A DNA stretch of 41,571 nt from Xanthomonas cissicola (GCF_008801575.1 NZ_VZPL01000041.1:1-41571), one strand, 5' to 3'. Counted from the stretch's first letter, positions 8,281-17,305 are shown. Notes: generated by a model from the letters alone, not told the origin. Numbers and translations: made by a program.

Positions 8281-9162
8281 ATGACCACTCGCCGTTTCCT
8301 GCAATTGGATGTGTTCTCCGCCCGCCCCGGCAGCGGCAATCCGCTGGCGGTGGTGCTGGATGCCCAAGGTCTGGACGATGCGGCGATGCAGGCCATCGCA
8401 CGCTGGACCAAACTGCCGGAGACCACCTTCGTCGTCCCCGTCGAAAACGTGCACAGCAGCTACCGGCTGCGTATGTTTTCGCCGCAAAAAGAGGTGCCGT
8501 TTGCCGGCCACCCCAGCGTGGGCACTGCACATGCCGTGCTCGAGGCCGGCCTGGCCGCACCACAGGACGGCGTCCTGGTGCAGGACGGCATCGCTGGTCA
8601 GTTGCCGCTGCGCGTTGAGCAGCGCGGCGGCCACCGCAGCATCGCGATCCGCACGCCACGCGCACGCGTGGCCGAGCAGGTGAGCGCCGACGATCCGCGC
8701 CTGCGCGATGCCTTGCGGGGCTGGCCGCTGGGGACGCTACCGCCTGCGCTGATGGACGGCGGCCGCACGTGGTGGGTGGTGGAACTGGACAGCGAAGCCG
8801 CGCTGCGCGGCCTGCAGCCGGACTGGGACGCGATCGCCGGGTTGGCAGAATCTACCGGCAGCATGGGCGTGTTTGCGTATGCACGCGCCGGCGCACCGGG
8901 CGCCTACGATCTGGCAGTACGTGCCTTCGTCGGCAATGGCCGGCGCTTCGAAGATGCGGCGTCCGGCGCGGCCAATGCGGTCCTCGCCGCATGGCTGGAC
9001 AGCCGTGACGCATTGCCCGGCACCGACCGTCGCTATGTGGTCAGCCAGGGCCGCGAAATCGGCTTCGATGCCTTGCTGGAACTGCACATCGATGCCGACG
9101 GCGACGTGTGGTCGGGTGGCCAGGTGCAGACGGTGATTCGCGGCACGCTGGACTGGGCTTAG
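8281..9162 (+). CDS. PhzF family isomerase/epimerase-like protein (copy 2)
   Basis: This 293-residue tandem paralogue of the upstream gene starts almost identically (RRFLQLDVFSARPGSGNPLA) and keeps the candidate catalytic Glu47 (LPETTFV) and the VPFAGHPSVG loop. The C-terminal loop differs: copy 1 has EDPVTGSANAC, this copy has EDAASGAANAV. This change in the ligand-binding half suggests a shifted substrate range after duplication. The two proteins have nearly the same length and 31 bases between them, which fits a tandem duplication within one transcription unit. Function is otherwise unknown; copy 2 may have become specialised or partly impaired. Confidence 0.85.
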   Translation: MTTRRFLQLDVFSARPGSGNPLAVVLDAQGLDDAAMQAIARWTKLPETTFVVPVENVHSSYRLRMFSPQKEVPFAGHPSVGTAHAVLEAGLAAPQDGVLVQDGIAGQLPLRVEQRGGHRSIAIRTPRARVAEQVSADDPRLRDALRGWPLGTLPPALMDGGRTWWVVELDSEAALRGLQPDWDAIAGLAESTGSMGVFAYARAGAPGAYDLAVRAFVGNGRRFEDAASGAANAVLAAWLDSRDALPGTDRRYVVSQGREIGFDALLELHIDADGDVWSGGQVQTVIRGTLDWA

Positions 9163-9541
9163 TCGGCGCGCCACAGGGCGCTTCCCGGAGGGTTGGCCGT
9201 CAGCGGAGCGCGCGCCGCGCGGCTTGCCTTGGCGCCAGCCAAGCCGGCGCCACGCAACACCCGCTCCGCTGGCGGCCAACGCATCTCATCTCCACGTGCA
9301 TCACACGTTCTAGGGCGGTAGCAACGCTGCTGCGCAGGATCCCACGCAGCGAGGTGGCCTGCAGCTGCAGCCAATTTCTGATCACGGCCCGTGCACCGCG
9401 CATCGGCGCTTGTGTGAAACAGCAAGGTGCATCGCATCGATCACCGCCCAAGCCTTGTTGACGCGCCATTGCAGCCGCAATCGCTCCGCAAAACGCAAGA
9501 ACGCTGCCGCAACCAGCGGCACCGCATCCATCCGGCACTGA
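9163..9541. other. Gene-free region with a long stem-loop
   Basis: I see no convincing gene in this 379-base stretch between the convergent phzF-2 and glycine-zipper genes. Its main content is a long inverted repeat: GTTGGCCGTCAGCGGAGCG (9192-9210) pairs with CGCTCCGCTGGCGGCCAAC (9262-9280), 18 of 19 positions complementary. The 51-base interior contains a further GC-rich pairing (GGCTTG with CCAAGCC). No T-run follows. It could be a transcript-end structure shared by the two genes or a degenerate mobile palindrome. Confidence 0.5.
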
Positions 9542-10141
9542 TCAGTCAGGGCGCACGTCGACGCGCACGCGGATACGGTCGCCCGGGTTGTAATCGCTAC
9601 GCGTGTGGTATGTACGGCCAGCGTATTCGTAGGTAACGTCGTAGCCATCCACGCGGTCGCGTTCGCGGCGGTAGGACACCGGCTCGCAGACCCTCACGTT
9701 GCCCTGGTACGTGCGGTGATTGGCCTCGTAGATCGAGCGGCCCGCCGCTACGCCTGCCATGGTGCCAACGGCGGTACCGACCAGACGACCATTGCCGCCG
9801 CCGACCTGGCTGCCGAGCACGGCGCCCGCGATGCCACCAATGACACTGGCCACGCCGCGATCGGACACACCGGCCTGGGCGTAGCCGCCATCGCGGTAGT
9901 ACCCGTCATTACTGGTGTAGTAACCGTCGGCGGGACGATCGTAGCAACGTTCGCTGGTGCGTTCGTTGTACGAGTCGGCAACGATGATCGGATCCACGCG
10001 CACGACGCGCGCATATTCGTAACGGCCATCCTCATAGCCGCTGCGGCCGTAATCGCGGTAGCCGCTGTCATAGCGCTGCGCCGTGGCATTGCCCGCCACG
10101 ACCAGACCCATCACCAGAGCACCAAGCACGAGAGTTTTCAT
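9542..10141 (-). CDS. Glycine-zipper envelope protein (17-kDa surface antigen-like)
   Basis: This 199-residue protein has a signal peptide (MKTLVLGALVMGLVVAGNATA), a Tyr/Arg/Asp/Gly-rich linker (about 22-95), and a glycine-zipper segment near residues 99-135. The zipper is built on GIAGAVLGSQVGGG and GTAVGTMAGVAAGRSIYEA. It is followed by a Tyr/Arg-rich C-terminal domain with a cysteine in VRVCEPV. The zipper pattern is that of the Rickettsia 17-kDa antigen/2TM glycine-zipper family of outer-membrane or periplasmic proteins. There is no lipobox cysteine after the signal peptide, so it is probably not lipidated. The start at 10141 places the signal peptide at the N-terminus. Its role in envelope integrity is inferred from the family and is not certain. 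Confidence 0.8.
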   Translation of the reverse strand: MKTLVLGALVMGLVVAGNATAQRYDSGYRDYGRSGYEDGRYEYARVVRVDPIIVADSYNERTSERCYDRPADGYYTSNDGYYRDGGYAQAGVSDRGVASVIGGIAGAVLGSQVGGGNGRLVGTAVGTMAGVAAGRSIYEANHRTYQGNVRVCEPVSYRRERDRVDGYDVTYEYAGRTYHTRSDYNPGDRIRVRVDVRPD

Positions 10142-10293
10142 TGCGGCAGCTTCATAGGGAGGACACGCTGCCGATGCTCGGCCTGCGCCAGTGAAACCGC
10201 ACTGAACCAAACCAGCCGCAAAAAGCCCTATTCAGGTTGCCGCCAGCTGCGCGCGCCGGGCGTTTGCGCCGACGCGTCGCAGCGGTATTGGCA

Positions 10294-10728
10294 TTAGCTG
10301 GAAAACTCGGTTTCCAGGCTGATCGGCACGGCGCTCAGTGCCTTGGACACCGGGCAATTCTTCTTGGCGGTGTCTGCCAGCTCGCGGAACTTGGCCTCAT
10401 CGATGCCCGGCACCACAGCCTTGAGCTTGAGGCGAATCTGCGACAACTGCGGGCCGCCTTCCATCGACAGATCCACATCGGCGCGCGTGTCCAGCGAGGC
10501 CGGCGGAAAACCGGCTTCGGTCAACTGTGCAGACAACGCCATGGTGAAACAGCCGGCATGCGCGGCGGCGATGAGTTCTTCCGGATTGGTGCCCTTCTCG
10601 TCGCCGAAGCGGCTGCTGAAGGCATAACGGGTGTTGTCCATCAGGCCGCTCTGCGGCGTGCTGAGCTGGCCCTTGCCGGTCTTGAGGTCGCCTTCCCAGT
10701 GAGCGGTAGCGTGACGTGAAATACCCAT
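10294..10728 (-). CDS. osmC: OsmC family organic hydroperoxide peroxidase
   Basis: This 144-residue protein matches the OsmC/Ohr family, small thiol peroxidases that reduce organic hydroperoxides in the cytoplasm. The two redox cysteines are visible: Cys60 in AHAGCFTMAL and Cys125 in KNCPVSKAL. The N-terminus (GISRHATAHWEGDLKTGKG) resembles OsmC more than Ohr. A clear AGGAG lies 8 bases before the ATG. The gene stands alone, between a GGGAATC-heptad repeat upstream and the glycine-zipper gene downstream. Confidence 0.9.
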   Translation of the reverse strand: MGISRHATAHWEGDLKTGKGQLSTPQSGLMDNTRYAFSSRFGDEKGTNPEELIAAAHAGCFTMALSAQLTEAGFPPASLDTRADVDLSMEGGPQLSQIRLKLKAVVPGIDEAKFRELADTAKKNCPVSKALSAVPISLETEFSS

Positions 10729-10790
10729 TGCGATCTCCTGCGCTGAAAGGAGCGCTCACGATAGGTGAGTGGGTGTTAGCTGGTAGTGCT

Positions 10791-10820
10791 CGGAATCGGG
10801 AATCGGGAATCGCAAGCGCA
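10791..10820. repeat. GGGAATC-heptad intergenic repeat, copy 2 (one arm)
   Basis: Three GGAATC(G) heptads in tandem are followed by CGCAAGCGCA. On the minus strand this reads TGCGCTTGCGATTCCCGATT and onward, the same core as the copies near 0.25, 17.4 and 30.7 kb. It lies between osmC and pyrB. The second, inverted arm seen in the two complete copies is missing here. Confidence 0.6.
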
Positions 10821-10958
10821 GATCGCCGGGCACGTCAGGCAGCAAGCGACTGTTTGTCTGCTCTCATGCAGTTGCGCGTCGAACGCCACCGCGCGACGGA
10901 CCACGGTGTACGTTCGGCAAAAGCGACCGCCTCTTCGCAATCGACAACCACACATCAG

Positions 10959-10991
10959 ACACGACCGCGCGCGTTGGTTGCGCGGTCGCGT
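10959..10991. terminator. GC-rich hairpin downstream of pyrB
   Basis: ACACGACCGCGC (10959-10970) pairs with GCGCGGTCGCGT (10980-10991) with one mismatch around a 9-base loop. It lies about 40 bases beyond the pyrB stop. It lacks a T-run on the pyrB strand, so efficient intrinsic termination is doubtful. Confidence 0.4.
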
Positions 10992-11032
10992 TGCCGCTCC
11001 TGGGCCGCTAACGAAACGAGGCGCAGCCACGC

Positions 11033-11980
11033 TCAGCCGAGCAGGGTTTCCAGCACGGCCATGCGCACGGCGACGCCGTTGGCGACCTGCCGTAACACGC
11101 AGGATTGCGCGCCGTCGGCCACTTCATCGGTGATTTCCACGCCGCGGTTGATCGGGCCCGGGTGCAGCACCGCGGCGTCACGACCGGCACGCGCCAGGCG
11201 CTCGCAGGTCAGACCATATTCGGTGTGGTACTGCTCCAGCGAGGGCACCAGGCCTTCTTCCATGCGCTCGCGCTGCAGGCGCAGCATCATCAGCGCGTCG
11301 GCGCCTTCGAGCATGGCATCGAAATCCTGACCGACCACGCAGCCCTCCAGCATGCCGTCGTCAGGCAGCAGGCTGGCCGGGCCGCAGACGCGGATTTCGC
11401 CAGCGCCCAACGTGCGCAAGGCATGCAGGTCCGAGCGCGCCACGCGCGAGTGCTTCACGTCGCCGACGATAACGACCTTGAGCTTGGAAAAATCGGTGCC
11501 CTTGGCCTGGCGCAGGGTGAGCATGTCGAGCAAGCCCTGGGTGGGATGCGCGCTACGTCCGTCGCCGGCATTGATCAACGCGGTGCCCTCGCCCGCGGCA
11601 GCCGCCAGCGCTTCCACCGCGCCGTCGTCGGGGTGACGCACCACGAAGCCGCGCACGCCCATCGCTTCGAGATTCTTCAGAGTATCGCGCGCGGTTTCGC
11701 CCTTGCGGGTGGATGAGGTGGATGCATCGAAATTGAGCACGTCCGCGCCGAGCCGCTGCGCCGCCAGATGGAAGGAGCTGCGCGTGCGCGTGGAGGGCTC
11801 GAAGAACAGCGTGCACACTGCAGTGCCCGCCAGCACGCTGCGCTTGCCCACGCGCCCGACCGCTGCATCGCGGATCTGGCCGGCGCGGTCGAGCAATTGC
11901 AGCAGCGTGGTGCGCGGAAGTCCTTCCAGGGTGAGCAGGTGGCGCAAGCGTCCGTCCGAATCGAGTTGCATGGTGGTCAT
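11033..11980 (-). CDS. pyrB: Aspartate carbamoyltransferase catalytic subunit
   Basis: This 315-residue enzyme joins carbamoyl phosphate and L-aspartate to N-carbamoyl-aspartate in de novo pyrimidine synthesis. Seen here: the carbamoyl-phosphate loop FEPSTRTRSSF (STRTR at 63-67), NAGDGRSAHPTQGLLD, the aspartate-domain segment VGDVKHSRVARS, and HPGPINRG near the C-terminus. No pyrI regulatory subunit and no pyrC or inactive pyrC-like gene is adjacent. It starts 13 bases after the ruvX stop, completing the algH-ruvX-pyrB order known from gammaproteobacteria. A start at Met4 (MQLDSDG) is possible. The usual leader-attenuation signals are not apparent, since upstream genes run directly into it. 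Confidence 0.93.
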   Translation of the reverse strand: MTTMQLDSDGRLRHLLTLEGLPRTTLLQLLDRAGQIRDAAVGRVGKRSVLAGTAVCTLFFEPSTRTRSSFHLAAQRLGADVLNFDASTSSTRKGETARDTLKNLEAMGVRGFVVRHPDDGAVEALAAAAGEGTALINAGDGRSAHPTQGLLDMLTLRQAKGTDFSKLKVVIVGDVKHSRVARSDLHALRTLGAGEIRVCGPASLLPDDGMLEGCVVGQDFDAMLEGADALMMLRLQRERMEEGLVPSLEQYHTEYGLTCERLARAGRDAAVLHPGPINRGVEITDEVADGAQSCVLRQVANGVAVRMAVLETLLG

Positions 11981-11993
11981 CGCAGGTCGGGAG

Positions 11994-12461
11994 TCAAGGA
12001 AGAAGGGTGGCTTGGTCGGGTGCGGCCAACCAGCGTTCGACGATCACTGCGGCGGCCATCGCATCGAGCGCTTCGGCATCGCGGCGGCGCTTGCGCCCAT
12101 CGGCACGCTCGCGCGCGAAACGCTGCGCAGCCTCAACCGAACTGGAGCGCTCATCGATCAGGACAACCGGCAGCGCATAGCGCTCGCGCAGCTGGCGGGC
12201 GAACGCGTGCGCGCGCTTGCGTGCGGGCTGGTCTTTGTCGTCCAGCGTGAGCGGATCGCCGATCACCAGGCCGTCCGGGCGCCATTGCTTGTACACGCGG
12301 TCCAACGCACCCCAATCCGGGCCGTTGGCATGCACATTGATAACGGCCACCGCGCGCGCGCCGGCGCCAAGCGCGCTTCCGACCGCCACACCGATCCGGC
12401 GCGACCCCACATCGAAGCCCAGCACCGTGCCATCGGGGCGGATCGCGCCCGCCTCAGGCAT
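11994..12461 (-). CDS. ruvX: RuvX/YqgF Holliday-junction resolvase-like nuclease
   Basis: This 155-residue protein of the YqgF family has an RNase H-like fold. Members act in 16S rRNA maturation and have been proposed as Holliday-junction resolvases. The acidic catalytic positions are visible: the Asp of [12 protein letters not shown], the Glu of LIDERSSS, and the Asp of EALDAMAA. The ATG at 12461 overlaps the algH 3' end by 8 bases and begins just before the first strand of the fold. Residues upstream of it in the same frame belong to the algH shadow. Expression is probably coupled to algH and pyrB. Confidence 0.9.
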   Translation of the reverse strand: MPEAGAIRPDGTVLGFDVGSRRIGVAVGSALGAGARAVAVINVHANGPDWGALDRVYKQWRPDGLVIGDPLTLDDKDQPARKRAHAFARQLRERYALPVVLIDERSSSVEAAQRFARERADGRKRRRDAEALDAMAAAVIVERWLAAPDQATLLP

Positions 12462-13020
12462 GCCCGGAATAATCCGTGAGCCGGAACAGATCCACGCCGA
12501 TACGCCCGGCAGCGGTCTGCCAGCGATCTTCCAGCGCGGTCGCAAACAGCACATTGGCATCCGACGGCGCGGTGAGCCAGCTGTTTTCGCCCAGTTCGAA
12601 TTCCAGCTGGCCGGCGCCCCAACCGGCGCAGCCCAACGCGACCAGCGCATTGCGCGGGCCGTTGCCGGCCGCCATCGCCTCGAGGATGTCGCGCGAGGTG
12701 GTCAGGAACACACCCTGTCCCACTTCCAGGCTGGAATCCCATTCGCGCGCATCGTCATGGATCACAAAACCGCGCTCAGGGTGCACCGGACCGCCGCTGA
12801 GCACCACCTGCTCGCGCAGCGGCTCATCGTCGGTGTCGATACCCATCTGCGACAACACTTCGCCCAGGGTGTATTCGGAGGGCCGGTTGACCAGCACGCC
12901 CATGGCGCCGTTCTCATCGTGCTGGCAGATCAGCGCGACGCTGCGCGAAAAGGTGGGGTCGGACAGCGCCGGAAGCGCAATCAGCAGTTGGTTGGCCAGA
13001 GGCGTGGGCAAAACAGACAT
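12454..13020 (-). CDS. algH: AlgH/YqgE family protein (UPF0301)
   Basis: This 188-residue protein matches the AlgH/YqgE family throughout: [47 protein letters not shown] and [16 protein letters not shown] are hallmark segments. In Pseudomonas AlgH was linked to alginate control, but its biochemical role is unclear. It is the first gene of the algH-ruvX-pyrB group, with an 8-base overlap into ruvX. The start ATG at 13020 is the only one that gives the family N-terminus. The 288 bases upstream contain no gene that I can support. Confidence 0.92.
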   Translation of the reverse strand: MSVLPTPLANQLLIALPALSDPTFSRSVALICQHDENGAMGVLVNRPSEYTLGEVLSQMGIDTDDEPLREQVVLSGGPVHPERGFVIHDDAREWDSSLEVGQGVFLTTSRDILEAMAAGNGPRNALVALGCAGWGAGQLEFELGENSWLTAPSDANVLFATALEDRWQTAAGRIGVDLFRLTDYSGHA

Positions 13021-13308
13021 GGCCGCATTCTAGCCGTTCGCTTCGCCGCGCGCAGAGCCGCTGCCATACTGGGCCTTGCCGGCGCCGGGACTGCGCGATG
13101 CCGCCGATGCGGCTGCCTTCGCGGTGGCCCATCTGCGGCGCCTGACCGACACGTTCAGCTTGATCGCAACGCGTGCGACTTGCAGCGCCGCCGAAGCGGT
13201 GCAGCCGCGAAAACGGCATCCCGGCCTCTGCGCCAACTGCTGCTCGCCCGCCGTGGCAGCGACTGGCGCGCGACTGGCAAGCCTCGCCCCACAACCACAG
13301 GCATCCAC

Positions 13309-13881
13309 ATGAGCGGTTATTGCAGCATCGCCCCAGGCCATCCGGTCCATGGCCACTACCACGATCACGAGTACGGCTTTCCGCAGCGCCACGAACGCGA
13401 GTTGTTCGAGCGGCTGGTCCTGGAGATCAACCAGGCCGGACTGAGCTGGGAAACCATCCTGCGCAAGCGCGTCAATTTCCAGCAGGCTTACGACGGCTTC
13501 GACGTGGACACCGTTGCTGCGTATGGCGAACAGGACATCAGCAGGTTGATGGGCGATGCCGGCATCATCCGCAATCGCCTCAAGGTGCTGGCGGCAATCC
13601 ACAACGCGCACGTCATCCGGACGCTGCGCGCCACGCATGGCGGCTTCGCGCAATGGCTGGACGCCCACCACCCGCTCGACAAACCGGCCTGGGTCAAGCT
13701 GTTCAAGAAAACCTTTCGTTTCACCGGCGGCGAAATCACCGGCGAGTTCCTGATGAGCCTGGGCTATCTGCCCGGCGCGCACCATGCCCAGTGCCCGGTG
13801 TTTGCGCAGATCCGGGCACTGGCGCCGCCCTGGTTGCAGGCGCAGAAGCCGGCAAAGGCGCGCACGGTCCAGCGCGGCTAG
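13309..13881 (+). CDS. tag: DNA-3-methyladenine glycosylase I
   Basis: This 190-residue base-excision enzyme removes 3-methyladenine from alkylated DNA. It matches the Tag family. The N-terminal zinc-ligand region has Cys5 (SGYCSIAPGHP) and YHDHEYGFP. The helix containing the catalytic region reads LEINQAGLSWETILRKR. DAGIIRNRLKV and the C-terminal GAHHAQCPV, holding the remaining His/Cys ligands, complete the pattern. The start ATG at 13309 follows CATCCAC with no strong ribosome-binding site, but the family begins here. It is divergent from algH and is followed after 37 bases by a DUF72 gene on the same strand. Confidence 0.9.
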   Translation: MSGYCSIAPGHPVHGHYHDHEYGFPQRHERELFERLVLEINQAGLSWETILRKRVNFQQAYDGFDVDTVAAYGEQDISRLMGDAGIIRNRLKVLAAIHNAHVIRTLRATHGGFAQWLDAHHPLDKPAWVKLFKKTFRFTGGEITGEFLMSLGYLPGAHHAQCPVFAQIRALAPPWLQAQKPAKARTVQRG

Positions 13882-13918
13882 ACACCTTTTGCACGCCGCA
13901 CGCGAAATGCTCGGGGTT

Positions 13919-14815
13919 ATGGCTATTTGCATCGGCATTTCCGGCTGGCGTTACGCACGCTGGCGCGGCACGTTTTACCCGGCCGGCCTGGCCCAACGGC
14001 GCGAGCTCGAATACGCCGCGGGCTGCTTTCCCAGCGTGGAAATCAATGGCTCCTTCTATTCGCTGCAGCGCCCGGAAAGCTTCCAGCGCTGGCATGACGA
14101 AACGCCTGAGGATTTCGTCTTTTCGGTCAAGGGTCCTCGCTTCATCACCCATATGAAGCGCTTGCGCGATTGCGAGCAGGCGCTGGCCAACTTCTTCGCT
14201 TCCGGGGTGTTGCGGCTGGGCGCCAAACTGGGTCCGATCCTGTGGCAGCTACCGCCGACCCTACAGTTCGATGCCGAGCTGCTGGACGCATTTCTCGGCA
14301 GCCTGCCGCGCGATAGCGAGGCCGCGTTGGCGAGGGCGCGCAAACGCGACACCGCGCTGATGCAGGGCCGCAGCGCGCTGGCGATCGATCGCCGGCGACC
14401 GATCCGTCACGCATTGGAAGTGCGTCACGACAGCTTCTGCGATCCGGCCTGCATGCGGCTGCTGCGGCGTCACAATGTCGCGGTGGTGGTCGCCGACACC
14501 GCAGGGAAATTCCCGTATCTGGAGGACGTCAGCGCAGATTTCGTCTATGTGCGTCTGCATGGCGATGCGCAGTTGTACGCCAGCGGCTACAGCGACACCG
14601 CACTGGATCGCTGGGCAGCACGCATCGCCGCGTGGGCCGGCGGAGCCGAACCGGACGATGCAGCCCGCGTCGGCGCACGCGCCCGCAAACGCGCAATGCG
14701 CGATGTGTACTGTTATTTCGACAACGACATGAAGGTGCATGCGCCGTTCGATGCGCGCGGGTTGATGCAACGGCTGCAGTTGCCTACCAACTGCCCGGCA
14801 CGCGAAAACACCTAG
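13919..14815 (+). CDS. DUF72 family protein (YecE-like)
   Basis: This 298-residue protein belongs to the DUF72 family, predicted TIM barrels of unknown function. Typical segments are IGISGWRYARWRGTFYP at the N-terminus, VEINGSFYSLQRPESFQRW, FVFSVKGPRFITHMKRL, LGPILWQLPP, ALEVRHDSF, and the C-terminal DVYCYFDNDMKVHAP. The long Arg/Ala-rich segment around 145-165 (ARARKRDTALMQGRSAL) is a variable loop. A role in nucleic-acid metabolism is sometimes suspected because of gene neighbourhoods such as this one next to a DNA glycosylase, but it is not shown. It probably shares a transcript with tag. Confidence 0.85.
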   Translation: MAICIGISGWRYARWRGTFYPAGLAQRRELEYAAGCFPSVEINGSFYSLQRPESFQRWHDETPEDFVFSVKGPRFITHMKRLRDCEQALANFFASGVLRLGAKLGPILWQLPPTLQFDAELLDAFLGSLPRDSEAALARARKRDTALMQGRSALAIDRRRPIRHALEVRHDSFCDPACMRLLRRHNVAVVVADTAGKFPYLEDVSADFVYVRLHGDAQLYASGYSDTALDRWAARIAAWAGGAEPDDAARVGARARKRAMRDVYCYFDNDMKVHAPFDARGLMQRLQLPTNCPARENT

Positions 14816-14988
14816 AACTGCTGACAAAACGACGGTGCTAACGCCAGGCGGGCCTTGCCGGCGCACGGAAAGCGGCATGCATCGCTGGCACGCTGCGGTC
14901 CTGGGCGCGCAGCCGCGCCCGCTGACAGCTACACGCGACGATGGTTGGCCGCTGCCGGACGCGCCATGCGGGCGATCTTCGGCACGCA

Positions 14989-15717
14989 TCACACGCCCAT
15001 ATACCGGTGCGGGCGGTGATTGAACATCAGCACCAGACTCAGCATCAAGGCGCCGATGGCCGAATACAGCACCTTGTCCGGGGTCAGCACGAAGAAGGCG
15101 ACCAGCATGAGCATCGCGTCGAAGCTCATTTGCACCTTGCCCGCGCTCCAGCCACGCTCGCGCTGCAGGTACACCGCCAGGATGCCGATGCCGCCCAGGC
15201 TGCCGCGGTGGCGAATGAAGAACAAGATACCCAGGCCAGACAGCGCCCCGCCGACGATTGCCGAAAAGGCCGTGCTCATGTGCGCGTAGTCGGCCCAGCG
15301 CGGCAGCAGGTTGGTCAGCACGCCGCACGCGCCGACTGCCGCGAAGGTCTTCAGGGTGAACTCCCACCCCATCCGGCGCACGCTCAGCCAGTAGAACGGC
15401 AGATTGACCAGTACGAACACCAGGCCGAAGTTCCAGTGCAGCGCGTAGTGCAACAGGAAGGCCACGCCGGCCATGCCGCCGATCATCAGCCCGCCCTTGG
15501 CGAAGATGGCCAGGCCGAGCGATGCGACCAGAGTCGCCAGCACCATGCCTTGCGCATCCTCAGCCACCGAATGATGGAAGGCGTGGTCGTCGGCGGCAGT
15601 CCCGGCCGAATCCGGCGGAGGAGTGAGCGGGCCGGCGGTGACCACGGCACCATCGTCGGGCAAGGGTTCTTGCTCCGGTCGCAGATCGGAATCGGGAAGG
15701 CTCACGGGCTTGCGCAC
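14989..15717 (-). CDS. YitT family inner-membrane protein
   Basis: This 242-residue membrane protein has an acidic, Pro-rich cytoplasmic N-terminus of about 50 residues. Five or six hydrophobic segments follow, with the YitT-family signatures LAIFAKGGLMIGGMAGVAFL, LNLPFYWLS-like (VNLPFYWLSVRRMGWEFTLK) and RHRGSLGGIGILAVYLQ. The family is widespread and poorly characterised. It lacks the C-terminal DUF2179 domain that longer YitT proteins carry, which is usual for the proteobacterial short form. It is convergent with the DUF72 gene, and 173 bases separate them. Confidence 0.82.
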   Translation of the reverse strand: MRKPVSLPDSDLRPEQEPLPDDGAVVTAGPLTPPPDSAGTAADDHAFHHSVAEDAQGMVLATLVASLGLAIFAKGGLMIGGMAGVAFLLHYALHWNFGLVFVLVNLPFYWLSVRRMGWEFTLKTFAAVGACGVLTNLLPRWADYAHMSTAFSAIVGGALSGLGILFFIRHRGSLGGIGILAVYLQRERGWSAGKVQMSFDAMLMLVAFFVLTPDKVLYSAIGALMLSLVLMFNHRPHRYMGV

Positions 15718-16156
15718 TGCAGTGGGGTGCGGTATTAGACACTATCGACCCACCCGGTTACATCTAAAACCGGGCTGGCCTCGCCAGGTCGGTGTGTGAC
15801 CGGGGCGCCTCGATCGGCCGTCGACCGCCGCCCTCCTCCGCAGCAGCCGGGCATGCCGGAGCGGCGCGGCAAGGGATGGCCGAGCTCCTCGATGATGCGC
15901 GGACGATTCGAGCCGGACCGTCGTTTTCCTTGGCGCGCTCAGGCGCTCCCTCCACGCGGCGGCCAGGACCGCGTCGGCGGTGCGATCCTGGCGCAGCACC
16001 GGCCGCCACGCCGGGCACGAAATGGCGGCAACGCGCAGACAGGCGGCGTCACCGTGGCGGCAGCAGCTCAGCTCCGTGCATGGCTGGTCCGATCCCCGCG
16101 CTTGTTACCCGTCGGCACTGGCACCCCGTGCACGCGGGCACCGAGGCGCGCAGCAC
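15718..16156. other. Intergenic region between pilU and the yitT-type gene
   Basis: I see no gene or RNA that I can support in these 439 bases. Open frames are short and GC-driven on both strands. It must hold the promoter of the leftward yitT-type gene and the 3' end of pilU. No clear T-tailed hairpin was found after the pilU stop. Confidence 0.35.
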
Positions 16157-17287
16157 TCAGCGCACTTCGGAAATTTCCACGCCGTCCAGGCCCTGCGACA
16201 AGGTCTTGGCATCGCCGCCCTGCGAGAGCTTGATGCGCAGGCGCACCTCGTTCTGCGAGTCGGCGTAGCGCAACGCGTCTTCGTAACTGATTTCGCCGGC
16301 CTGGTAGAGCTCGAACAGGCTCTGGTCGAAGGTGCGCATGCCCAGGTTGGTGGACTCCTTCATGATCTCCTTGAGCTTGTGGATCTCGCCGTCGCGTATG
16401 TAGTCCTGCACCAGCGGCGTGCCCAACATGATTTCCATCGCCACGCGACGGCTGCGGCCGTCCGGGGTCGGAATCAGCTGCTGCGCGACCACGCCCTTGA
16501 GGTTGAGCGACAGGTCCATCAACAGCTGGTTGCGGCGATCTTCGGGGAAGAAGTTGATGATGCGGTCCATCGCCTGGTTGGCGTTGTTGGCGTGCAGCGT
16601 GCACAGCACCAGATGGCCGGTTTCGGCGAATGCGATCGCATGGTCCATGCCTTCGCGGGTGCGCACCTCGCCGATCATGATCACGTCCGGCGCCTGGCGC
16701 AGGGTGTTCTTCAGCGCGTTCTCCCAGCTGTCGGTGTCGATGCCGACCTCGCGCTGGGTGATGATGCAACCCTCGTGCTTGTGCACGAATTCGATCGGAT
16801 CTTCGATGGTGATGATGTGCCCGGTCGAGTTCTGGTTGCGGTAGCCGATCATCGCCGCCAGCGAGGTCGACTTACCGGTCCCGGTGGCGCCGACGAAGAT
16901 GATGATGCCGCGCTTGGTCATCGACAGCGTCTTGATCACCGGCGGCAGGCTCAGCTCGTCCACGGTGGGGATGCGCGTTTCGATCCGGCGCAGCACCATG
17001 CCCACCTGATTACGCTGGTAGAAGCAGCTGACACGAAAACGCCCGACCCCGGACACGCCGATGGCGAAATTGCACTCGTGGGTCTTTTCGAATTCCTCGC
17101 GCTGCGACGGCGTCATCACGTTCAACACCAGATCGCGACTCTGCTGCGCGGTCAGCGGGGTCTGGGTAATCGGGCTGATCTTGCCGTGCACCTTGATCGC
17201 CGGCGGCATCCCCGAGGTGATGAACAGGTCCGACGCCTTCTGATGCGCCATCAGCTTGAGGAAGGAGGTGAAGTCGATGGTGCTCAT
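16157..17287 (-). CDS. pilU: Type IV pilus retraction ATPase PilU
   Basis: This 376-residue hexameric ATPase is an accessory motor for type IV pilus retraction and twitching motility, acting with PilT at the cytoplasmic base of the pilus. Seen here: Walker A GATGTGKST (133-141), the Asp box IITIEDPIEFVH, the Walker B region APDVIMIGEVR, and the His box ETGHLVLCTLHANNA. The protein is longer than PilT at its C-terminus (about 30 extra residues ending SEVR), as expected for PilU. GGGAG precedes the ATG. It lies 122 bases downstream of pilT, and a palindromic GGGAATC-heptad repeat fills the gap. Confidence 0.94.
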   Translation of the reverse strand: MSTIDFTSFLKLMAHQKASDLFITSGMPPAIKVHGKISPITQTPLTAQQSRDLVLNVMTPSQREEFEKTHECNFAIGVSGVGRFRVSCFYQRNQVGMVLRRIETRIPTVDELSLPPVIKTLSMTKRGIIIFVGATGTGKSTSLAAMIGYRNQNSTGHIITIEDPIEFVHKHEGCIITQREVGIDTDSWENALKNTLRQAPDVIMIGEVRTREGMDHAIAFAETGHLVLCTLHANNANQAMDRIINFFPEDRRNQLLMDLSLNLKGVVAQQLIPTPDGRSRRVAMEIMLGTPLVQDYIRDGEIHKLKEIMKESTNLGMRTFDQSLFELYQAGEISYEDALRYADSQNEVRLRIKLSQGGDAKTLSQGLDGVEISEVR

Positions 17288-17305
17288 GGGGTGCTCCCTC
17301 GGAGC

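Noticed and set aside
13030..13938. 302-residue leftward open frame, considered as tonB or another gene before algH
   Set aside because: Most of it is antisense to tag. The 288 bases between algH and tag do not show a TonB C-terminal motif or other domain.
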